From Fennellomyces sp. T-0311 (lineage: Eukaryota; Mucoromycota; Mucoromycetes; Mucorales; Lichtheimiaceae): a stretch of DNA of 64,000 bases. The position numbers were made by a program, and so were the translations under genes. Positions 49,946 to 58,450 of this stretch are shown piece by piece. The notes below the pieces were generated by a model that ran no database searches, was not told where the DNA came from, and worked only from the letters and a program-made list of their open reading frames with translations. Numbering within the stretch: the first letter of the stretch is position 1; each line of letters opens with the position of its first letter. The stretch lies in the NCBI GenBank assembly GCA_025266875.1, contig JALLLT010000053.1:222847-286846 (forward strand), in the 5' to 3' direction.

Positions 49946-52900
49946 TTATGTATTACGACCACCGCGATATCGCGTGCTAATTGTTACCGTAATTGTTGGT
50001 GATGTCCTAGCAACTTCTCCCCCATCACTCTCTTGCTTTGCTCTCTTGTGGCGTGCGGGATTCGGAATGAATACCCAGGTGACCAACATGGCGATTGCTA
50101 TGGCAACACAGAATGGCATCAATACTTGTACACCCTTGATGCCAATCATGACGCCCGTGAGATAAGGGAACAGCGCGGAGCCACCGCTTCCAAACTGTAA
50201 GTATTCTTTTTGTTAGTCACATTGTACCATGGCTCACAACCAAATGAATTACATACAGCTGATAGCAATCCGATTGTCACAGCATAAAATCGCGGTGGCA
50301 CCACTTTGTTTGCCAACGAAACTACTGTGGGATAGAGCGGCCCAAGTGCTACCCCCGTAATTGCCAGAGCGGCAGCACTGGCGCCTATGATCGGAACAAA
50401 CCAGAAGATAAACAACATGCCAACGATCACCGCCAAGTAACAGTAGGTGGTCGGCTTTTCGCCAAATCGCATTGTCATGTAACCCAAAAACAACCGCCCT
50501 GCGCAGATTCCGCCCCAGTACCCGGAAATCAGGTGTGCCATGGCTACCTTGTCGGTACTACGGACCGTTATTAAGAACGTATAGCCATAGCCCCCGATGG
50601 TAACTTCTACACCAACATAGAGCAACAAGAACAAGGCACCAATGTATGCGATCCTGTTTCGAACAACATTCGCCAATATTTTGCTGCTATCGTAATTTCC
50701 TGTTGGTACTCGATCCCCGTCTGAAAGTTGCTCCAGCTCTTGTTCACGTTCGGCTCGGGTCTTTAGATTCCGGAAAGTAATCACCGTGGTAATGACATTG
50801 CCCCACTGCATACCGCAAAGCGCCATATAGGTTATAGCCCACAACATTTGCCGGTCAAGAATCGCTGCCGCCAGCAACGGTGCAATTAATGCACCCAGTC
50901 CATAGCATGCTAAGGTATATTAGGAAAAGTTAAAATTCGAGGGCGTTCGTCTTACCATGCAAAAAATTTAGGATCATCGTGCCACGAGGCATTTCTCCGC
51001 AAACAACATTGGCACATGACTGCATCAAAGCCATACCGAACCCAATAGGCACCATTAATGCACACATTTCTGGGAATGGTATGGCAAAGAGTATAGCAAT
51101 GTATGCCAATCCCATCGATACTCCTCCAATCAAAGCAGTTCTGGCTTGGGATGTTTTTTGGATTAGGTAACCATTGGTAACAGCAGCTAAGTTTTTTTTT
51201 TTATATATATATTACACCATGGAAAAAATAAATTCAGGATATATTCAAGTTTTTAAATTATATTTTCAGAAAACTCATGTATTCACAAATATTCAAAAGA
51301 TATTAAGCAGATATTCAGATATTTAGAAAATATTCGCGAGATACATATATGTCGGAGGCATTTCAAAACAGCTGTTATGCTGCTGATGCGAACAGTAGAA
51401 ATATTCCGTGGTGCCTATACCTTTTGCGCGTCCTGCAAATCCAATTAAGTCGTCAGCCGCAACTACTACGTGTCGCTTGGGGCTACTACATGTCTTGTAC
51501 GGCCAAGGTCCGTTGACTCTCGTTAGCTCTGTAATTCTGCAAATGCCAGGAACTTTTCGCCAATATATTGTCGCTGCTCTTTCGTAAGCCCTCTCTTGCC
51601 CGGATCACCTGTGTCTACTCAGATATTCATTCTGACAATAGATTCTCGGCCCGTTCCTCCGTAGGTAACACCTTCCTTAAACATCCTACTGCCTATTCCT
51701 AAATTTCTGTCGTCGTCTGTCACTACCAGAAACAAATTCGCGTAGCAGTTATTTTTTGTACTTTTTCTGCTCCAACATCCAAACCGATGGCTGACGACAC
51801 AACGGCAAGGCTTTTATCAACGTTTCTCCAAACCATTGGCGAATTCAAGAAGTGCGTTACCGACGGATTTGCTGCGATTGATCAGCGACTCATCCGCTTG
51901 GAACTAGCCGTGTCAACCGATCTGGAGGAAGTAAAAACAGGTACGAGTAAACTCAAGGACAAGGGTTCAGGTTTCGCGTGACAATTTGCTGATGCGTTGA
52001 CCACAACTACAACCACGCAAGGACCGCTTCCATCTTACTCACAATCTTCTCCTGCGCAAAATCCTTTCGCAGATGTAGAGATCCCTCGCGATGTTAGGCA
52101 ACCACTCGTCCAAGAAGGAACATCGCTCCAATTTCGCTGGTCTCAATACGAGTACCTATGCGAATACATCTTAAGGAAGCAGAATATCCCTTACCATGGT
52201 CGGTATTACGCAACTTTTAAAGGTAATGCACTCATGTATACAGCAGGTCTTGTTCTTGATATTCGAGCGCATCACAATTTGAGTCCATCAAATACTTGGG
52301 AGCATCTTTCAAAACAAGTACGGTTGGAAGCCGAAGGAATGTATGAAAAACTGGTTGGCAAGGAGTACCCTCTTGTTGCGTGCATTGAAAGCTGGGGCGC
52401 GATGCTGATGATGCGTAAAGCATTCTGGGGTATAAAGGATAAAGAAAGTAAGCACGGCAAAACACTAATTATCAAAACTAACACCTTTTCTACTGTTTGC
52501 TTTAGCCCCAGGTGCGATGGCTGGCAATCGGTGTGTGTAGGTTGTCGTACATCCATGAGTTACTATTAATACAACTTTATCACTAGTACTACCGAAGCTC
52601 CTTCCAACACCAGAGCAACCCCTGCTGAAAGGTATTGTCTGTCCACTTTTTGACCTTTTTAATTGAAAACAATACTATAGTTCCAGTGACACTTATGCAA
52701 ACCCTCAGTCGCGTTCATCAAGTTATGCTTCTAAGGAGATGTCAAGTGATGATGAAGACGATGAGCTAAGGGATTTTCAGAACGGCGACTCCAGTAGTGA
52801 CGGCGATAGTGACAGTATTTCTTGCGACGACGACGACGACGATAGTGTGCGTCTGCACGGAGATGGACGAACTTTACGAACCCCTGGTCTGCTTGAAGTA

Positions 52901-54504
52901 GATGATTTACTTTGTGATGATCATCTTCCGGAGTTAGTTGAGGGCAACCTTAAAAAGCCACCTACCTTGGACACTATACTCTCTAGTGAAAGCGATGGAA
53001 GGGAACCTGAATCTAACACACAAGAACTATCAAAAAGTCACAAAAAGGCTACAGTCGCGAGATCGACGACAGAAAACAGGCAAAGGTATACAACAGGAGT
53101 CGCCGGTCAAGGGTAACAAGCAAAAGTCAGCTGCCACGAGTATACCACACCAGCGAGCCACACCATCCGAAGCAAGCAGCAGTACAGGGGTGGTCCATAA
53201 GCATAAGGCATTCTAAAACGTTGACATATATTATCTTTTTAAGACGCGTGGTACTGATATTTATTTCACTTCAGCGAAGTCAGCTTCTATCACTGAGGCG
53301 CAAAACTATAGTCAAGGTATTGGGGGATTGAAGTGAACGATGACACAGGTTTAGATGGAGATAAGAAATTTAAACATTGACTTTCAAAATTTTAGTATCC
53401 AAGAAACCGGGAAGCCAAAGAAGTCCCGAGTTATTAAGAACACAAACAACGATTACTCACCCCAAAAAACGACGTGGTAGACCGACCAAGAAAGTTATAA
53501 AGGATGCGGATGAAGAAACCACGCTCAAAGGAAAAAACTGTAAAGAAGCGCAGGTATACGAAGGCGTCGGAATGAAGGATTCAAAACACGATATGATGGG
53601 ATAAATGGAGGTAAGTGATGTGTCTAGCAATAGTGGTATATGTAGCAATACGATAGTACTATAAGAATTAGCAATAAACAGTTATTACGCACCATAAGGA
53701 TTTAAAGCATATGCGCAACCGTATTAATATGTTTGAAAAATATTCGTTTCTTTTTACATATTCAAAATATATTAAGAAATATTCGAACACGATATTCAAA
53801 ATAATCCAAAAAAAAATATGTAAAAATCTTAATACGCTATGAATATATCTTGAATTTATTTTTTCTATGGTGTTATCAAGTGATGACAAATCAGTATGTG
53901 AAATCGCAGTAAGAGTGTGCACTTCTTTTTACCAATAAAGTACCCCTGTGGTGAGAGAGAATGGATCGAGAAAAACAGTAAGTTCTGTGAGAATCGAATA
54001 TATCTTTATTATGTTAACGGTTCTCTCTATTTATATTGCTCGAGATAAAACTCATAATCAAATAGCCGTGGTCGGGAGGATGCCATATCATATAGCCGAC
54101 ACGGCAATGTTTCTAGACTTCTTGGAAGATCTAGTCAAGCCGGAAGGCTGTCAATGTATTATTCAGGTACCGTCATACGTTTACCCGGTAGTGCCGACTA
54201 GCTAGTACCTTGGATACCACAACCCCAATGTAGTGCATAGAAAAATGATGGAAACAACGTACTGTGTTAGATTGTAGTGTACACGCAGGCTTGGCAGAAT
54301 AATGCCGATATTGGCGTCATTCATTCCTGAGACAAACTGTATATAAGAAGCTTGCAGTGTATGCGGCAGTAATAGCTTCCAGCGCATCTGATTGTGCTCC
54401 TCCTCCTTCTGCGAAACCATTTCTGGGATCGCGGAAGCCTCTTGTACGTCCAGAGTTTCAAAGGTCTTTATCATAGAACTTTCATCCACGGCGGCCATAG
54501 TCAT
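49946..54504 (-). CDS. MFS transporter (FHS-like), split by an inserted TIR element
   Basis: Four coding pieces on the minus strand: 54504 to about 54224, 51186-50956, 50909-50257 and 50194-49946. The first begins MTMAAVDESSM and carries helix 1 (LLLPHTLQASYIQFVSGMNDANIGIILP) and VVSIIFLCTTLG. The next continue with NGYLIQKTSQARTAL, FLHACYGLGALIAP, GYWGGICAGRLFLGYMTMRFGE, TGVALGPLYPTVVSLA and a last helix before a polar tail. The YGLGA and GR-x-FLG blocks fit the fucose-type branch of the MFS (sugar or unknown substrate). Between the first two pieces lies a 3-kb intron holding the 2658-bp TIR element. The first exon ends in phase 2 while the natural acceptor (CTTAG at 51187-51191) needs phase 1. 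A downstream acceptor restores frame but drops about 16 residues. The gene may be damaged. Confidence 0.7.
51212..51214. repeat. TTA target duplication, left
   Basis: TTA directly outside the left terminal CACC; the same TTA follows the right terminal GGTG at 53873-53875. Confidence 0.65.
51215..51247 (+). repeat. Terminal inverted repeat, left (33 bp)
   Basis: Begins CACCATGG and includes AAAAAATAAATTC; pairs with 53840-53872 with mismatches at positions 7 and 23. Confidence 0.8.
51787..53604 (+). CDS. TIR-element gene: coiled coil, acidic stretch and AT-hook, unknown function
   Basis: A chain of exons inside the TIR element. Exon 1 from ATG 51787 encodes a heptad-like helix (LLSTFLQTIGEFKKC, FAAIDQRLIRLELAV). 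The same frame continues through one TGA (51979-51981) that is either spliced out or a nonsense change. The next part has a polar linker (GPLPSYSQSSPAQNPF) and a conserved-looking block (SLQFRWSQYEYLCEYILRKQ, then GLVLDIRAHHN, then SWGAMLMMRKAFWGIKD). Introns at about 52449-52506, 52537-52588 and 52635-52680 join in frame to a Ser/Asp-rich acidic stretch (MSSDDEDDE, SCDDDDDDS). After 53080 the frame shifts, and a final exon near 53394 has an AT-hook (KKRRGRPTKK, 53464-53493). No transposase, helicase or nuclease motif. It may bind DNA or chromatin. Exon ends after 53080 are uncertain. Confidence 0.55.
53840..53872 (-). repeat. Terminal inverted repeat, right (33 bp)
   Basis: Inverse of 51215-51247 with two mismatches; ends CTATGGTG followed by TTA. 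Confidence 0.8.
53873..53875. repeat. TTA target duplication, right
   Basis: Matches 51212-51214. Confidence 0.65.
53876..54223. other. Remaining intron of the split MFS gene
   Basis: About 350 bases between the element and the first MFS exon, longer than typical introns here (45-80 nt). A plus-strand frame (53948-54205) runs through it with no family features. I looked for a lost exon that would fix the reading phase and found none with canonical borders. Confidence 0.4.
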
Positions 54505-55500
54505 GGTGTAATGATGAGAAGGAGAAAAACCGAACTTACAAATCATTTTATTGATTCTTATAATAATTACGAATGTTTGAACTAACAGTAGTGTAACACC
54601 AATTCAAAAGGTGGTAACAAGACAAGCCTCCGATCTGCAGGCTGTAATAGGTTCCATGGAAAAACTTTTAAGCAGAGCTAGATATACAATTTTTGACGAC
54701 CTATAAGGAACATAAAGAGATACTTCCTATTGTAAGCAGCATACAAGCTACAGTCAAAACGTGGCTCATAGAGCATTCTGAGATTTTTTTTATAAACCTT
54801 TTTACAATCAATTAAAAAATTATGAATCCAATTATCTAAGAGCGCGTTCAGGTAACCACCAGAATGCAGTTTAAAAGAGCGTAAATGCATTCTACACAAA
54901 ACTGCTTTTCGGATGCCATTTGAGTAAAAAAAGGTCATTTTGAACCATAAAAGCTTCTCTCTCAAAAGTAGCTCAGACCTACATTTTAGAAAACGTATTT
55001 TCAGAAACAAAGCAACTTCTTGAATGATAGATTCGATACTTCCAAAATGGCTTTTGGAAATGACTTCTGCATCTGAACGTGCCCTAAGAATCATCAGACA
55101 TTTACAACTCCTTCGGTATAATATGTGAGTAGTAAGAATAAGGAAACTTCAAGATATATCTAGCGCTTTATGCTTTGTGAAGTACTGGTGATAGCTATTT
55201 CGAGCCGGTGCTGTTGTTCATATTCGCTCTGTAGCACTGCGTTTTTCTTCTTCTTATCTGCCTCGCAATAGGCTATAAAGGTTCACAATATGTTTATGAT
55301 TATATGTTGCTTCATCAATTAGAGGGCTTTTAAAGATAAAAGTGAGGCGACGCACATTGAATGTTGGAATATCTGCAGGGAAGTTAAGAAAGTATCTGAA
55401 AACATTTAATGTGCCTCGCTTAGAATTCTGAGGTTCATTGTATACATATTCAACAATAAGTAAAGGCATGTAAGTGACGAGACTAGGGCTCTAAATATAG
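54505..55500. other. Region upstream of the split MFS gene, no gene supported
   Basis: Promoter of the MFS gene followed by AT-rich DNA. Minus-strand frames at 54678-55094 and 55254-55469 have protein-like stretches (GTLNVFRYFLNFPADIPTFN) that may be transposon remains, but I cannot assign them. Confidence 0.35.
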
Positions 55501-55700
55501 ACGGGCATGCCCATGGACTGCTGAAGTGTTTGGTGTGTTTAGGTGTGTGTATGGACGAAGTAATTCGTGAGACTCTTTATAGGAGAGATTTATTCCGGAA
55601 AAGAGAGAGAGAAACACAAATTGAAAATAGTCTATTCTTAAGCTACCGCATGTTACACCAGATACAACTCATTTGTCTCCCGATACCACTGGATACGACA
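55501..55700 (-). repeat. 3' LTR of the outer chromovirus (far end approximate)
   Basis: On the minus strand the LTR begins TGTCGTATCC at 55700, right after a purine tract (CCTGGGGGAGGG). Its other end cannot be fixed, since the partner LTR lies outside the window; 55501 is a rough limit. Confidence 0.4.
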
Positions 55701-55718
55701 TGACCCTCCCCCAGGCTT
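55701..55718 (-). other. Polypurine tract of the outer chromovirus
   Basis: On the minus strand CCTGGGGGAGGGTCA abuts the LTR start TGTCG, the position of the primer for plus-strand DNA synthesis. Confidence 0.55.
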
Positions 55719-55778
55719 GACGCCGGTATAATAAAAGTATCCTTTGAGGGGTATTATCTATGAAATGGGTAGGTCTTA

Positions 55779-57979
55779 TTATAAGCGTCGTTTCTTATTT
55801 ACGGAAGCTGCGTGTCTAGCAGGTTGTTTCCGTTTTCCCTTTTTAGGGCCTGTTGGCTCTTTTTGGCCAATCTTTTTCCAGTAGTCACTGATAGTTTGCA
55901 CATCATCAAAACTCTGTGGAGGTTCCCATGTGTCTTCATGAGGACCATAGCCTTTCCAACGCACTTTGTATTCATACGTTTGGTTCTTGCCTTTTCTGTG
56001 TGCTACGATTGCATGCACAAAATAGGCTCTATCCTTACCAGTCGTTTTCCTTGTGGAAATGGCTTCTTTCAGCTCATAAGCTTTATAACCTCGCAATTCC
56101 AGATCTCCTTGAAGATCTCTGAGAATGTAGGAATCTCCATCTGTGCGTCTGACCACTTTGTAGGGTCCAACCCAGGTGGGATCAAGCTTTGACTGGCGTT
56201 CGCGATTGCGTACCATAACATGACTGTTAGGAGGATAATCAACCATACGATGACTTTTGTCAAACTTTTCTTTGCGTTTTTTGTTGATCTGCTCTGTTTT
56301 TTCGTTTATCGCTGGAAAAACGATATTTGCGATATGGTCGATATGATCATCGATTTCTTTATCGGTGAGCGGAACCAACGGCTTGTCTTTCCGATAATCT
56401 TTAAAGTTATTCGGAGTTCGGGCAAACATCAGTGTGAAAGGTCGGGTGTTGTGCCTTTCAGACACTTTGTTGTTTAGACTAAGCTGTACGCTTGGTACGA
56501 AGGCATCCCAGTCTGTAGTTGCTCCTTGCATAGCCTTTTTAATGCCACGTATAGATGATTGTACCCAGCGCTCTGCGGCACCATTGGCACTGGCATGATA
56601 AGCAGTGATCAAGCGCTGTTCAAAACCTGCTGCATCTGCAAATCTGCTCATAACGTCATTGACAAATTCGGTACCATTGTCCGATTGTACAATGCGGGGT
56701 AATCCAAAATCGCAAAAGATTTGAACTAAGCATTGAGCGATTGTAGCACCTGACTTATCTGGCAATGGTCTCAAAATGCAGAATCGTGTGCAAATGTCAA
56801 CCAAAATAAGGAGATAGGAGTTTCCAGACTTTGAAGTGGGAAATTTTCCAGCTGTATCAATAGCCCAATGATCGCCTGGAATAGCGCTGGAAATTGGTCG
56901 TAAGGGATGATAGCCTTTGGTAGCTATATTGAATTTTTGACACTGTGCACATGATTTTACCAGCTTTAAAGCCTCTTCCTTTAAGGAAGGCCAGTGTATC
57001 CCTTGAGCGTGTAAGTCTTTCACAATTGCGGTTGCACCGAAGTGTCCTAACAAATGTGAAGTTTCCAGAAGCTCTTGGCGATCTGCTTTCGGTGGTACAA
57101 GCAACTCATCTGTGTCTATAATTGCTGCCCGGTTGACGTTTAAACTATCCTGTTGATGCAGGTCATAGGTGTCAGGGTAATCGTTCTTGGTAATCATACC
57201 AGTTTCACCCCCCTCCAGCGGCTGATCCACTGGGAAAAGGCGCGATAAACGATCAGGCAAAACATTTTGAATGCCTGGCAGATGGATGACTTCAAAATCG
57301 TAAGAGACAATACGATCGTACCATTTGAGAAGCATATGATTTAAGTTCTCCTGTTTGTGGATGTAAATCAGGCTCTTGTGATCAGTATACAGTTGGAAGA
57401 AATTTTGCCAAATGTAAACATGGAAGCGGTTGAGTGCAAAAATGACACACAAAAGTTCTCGCTTGGTTACACAGTAGCGTCGTTCAGCGGCGGTGAGCGC
57501 TCTTGCTTGGAAAGCAATATGACGGATCTTGCCATCGATCTTCTGAAAAAGCACTGCACCAATTCCGGTATTGCTTGCGTCAGTGGCAATGCAAAAACGA
57601 TGTTCAAACGAAGGTGCATAAAGAATGGGACGTTGTGTGAGAACGTATTTGAGCTTATTGAAAGCGAGCATGTGAGTCTCGGTCCAAATTGGGGTGAGAT
57701 CTCCGTATTTGCGAAGTGCATCCAAGGGTGCAGTAAGCTGTGATGCATTGGGAATGTGTTCCCGAAAGTAATTGATCACGCCCAGAAATCGCTCAATGTC
57801 CTTTCCTGTTCTTGGTACAGGCCATTCTCTGACATTTGCTACCTTTCGGTCGTCTGGAATTTTCATGCCACGCTCCGCAATATGGAATCCCAGTAAGTAA
57901 ATAGATCGCATGCCAAATGCGCATTTTTTGGGTTGCAGAGTCAAGTTAACTGCGGTAAGTCGTTTTAGAACTTCAATAA
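55779..57979 (-). CDS. Outer Ty3/gypsy chromovirus Pol, 3' part, cut by the inner element
   Basis: The open frame covers the end of reverse transcriptase, RNase H, integrase and a C-terminal chromodomain. Seen: RT thumb region (LLGFHIAERG, RFLGVINYFREHIPNAS), RNase H start (FCIATDASNTGIGAVLF) and active-site TDHKSL, integrase zinc part (HLLGHFGATAIV, CAQCQKF), integrase core DHWAIDTAG, SDNGTEF and NGAAERWVQ, and a chromodomain (YKVRWKGYGPHEDTWEPP). Chromodomain integrases steer insertion to heterochromatin. The frame appears open beyond 57979 only because it reads into the inner LTR. The real upstream sequence continues at 63891. Pol is intact up to the break, so the outer copy was probably young when hit. 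Confidence 0.85.
57205..57218 (-). other. Internal polypurine-like tract in outer pol
   Basis: On the minus strand CTGGAGGGGGGTGA between RNase H and integrase, alike in place and sequence to the tract in the inner element at 59955-59968. A possible central plus-strand primer. Confidence 0.4.
57975..57979. repeat. 5-bp target duplication of the inner LTR element, left
   Basis: AATAA just outside the left LTR; repeated at 63886-63890 outside the right LTR. Five bases is normal for Ty3/gypsy. Confidence 0.9.
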
Positions 57980-58412
57980 TGAAGTGAATCAACGGTACAA
58001 AGAATGAAAAGAGACTTATAAAAGTATCTTTGAAGTTTCGGATATGCTTTATTGAATGCAACGCTCTATGCTTTTATATCTTTTGTGTATTGAATCAGCG
58101 ATGGCAGTTTAGATAGTGTTTCGTCTTCAGAATCGCCTGAATGGATAGAGGACGTATAGGATCCTTTCCTTTGTTCTGATCATGCGGATCTGAGGATGTC
58201 TTTGACATCCGCCATGCAGTGTAATGACCGCATTGCTATATTGGAGTCAATTCCATGTCCTGTTGAGTTTATCCCATTCGTTCATACGGTGTAATTCTTA
58301 ATCCGTGTAGACAAGATACTATGTAAGTACACTTCGTGATGATGTTGAACCGATATGTGTTATCCGATAGGAAATATCTTCTATTATTATCATCTGTGGT
58401 TGTTTCACCACA
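57980..58412 (-). repeat. 3' LTR of inner chromovirus
   Basis: 433 bp; on the minus strand it runs TGTGGTG...CTTCA. Its first 18 bases (TGTGGTGAAACAACCACA) can form a 6-bp hairpin. Reads identical to 63453-63885. Confidence 0.92.
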
Positions 58413-58428
58413 TTACCCCCTTCCAGGT
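58413..58428 (-). other. Polypurine tract of inner chromovirus
   Basis: On the minus strand CCTGGAAGGGGGTAA abuts the 3' LTR start TGTGG, the standard position for the plus-strand primer. Confidence 0.75.
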
Positions 58429-58450
58429 TGAACATTGTCTGCGAATGTGT

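Larger units (their letters stand above)
51215..53872 (+). mobile_element. 2658-bp TIR DNA element carrying one multi-exon gene
   Basis: Left end CACCATGGAAAAAATAAATT.. and right end match as 33-bp inverted repeats with two mismatches (51215-51247 and 53840-53872). A 3-bp TTA duplication flanks both. Inside each end are clusters of ATATTC(A/G) subterminal repeats (about 51235-51335 and 53728-53810). The TTA duplication fits PIF/Harbinger, and a CAC start with 3 bp also fits CMC-type elements. No DDE transposase is seen in any frame. Its one gene is listed separately. It sits in the first intron of the minus-strand MFS gene and runs in the opposite direction. The structure is direct; the superfamily is undecided. 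Confidence 0.8.
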
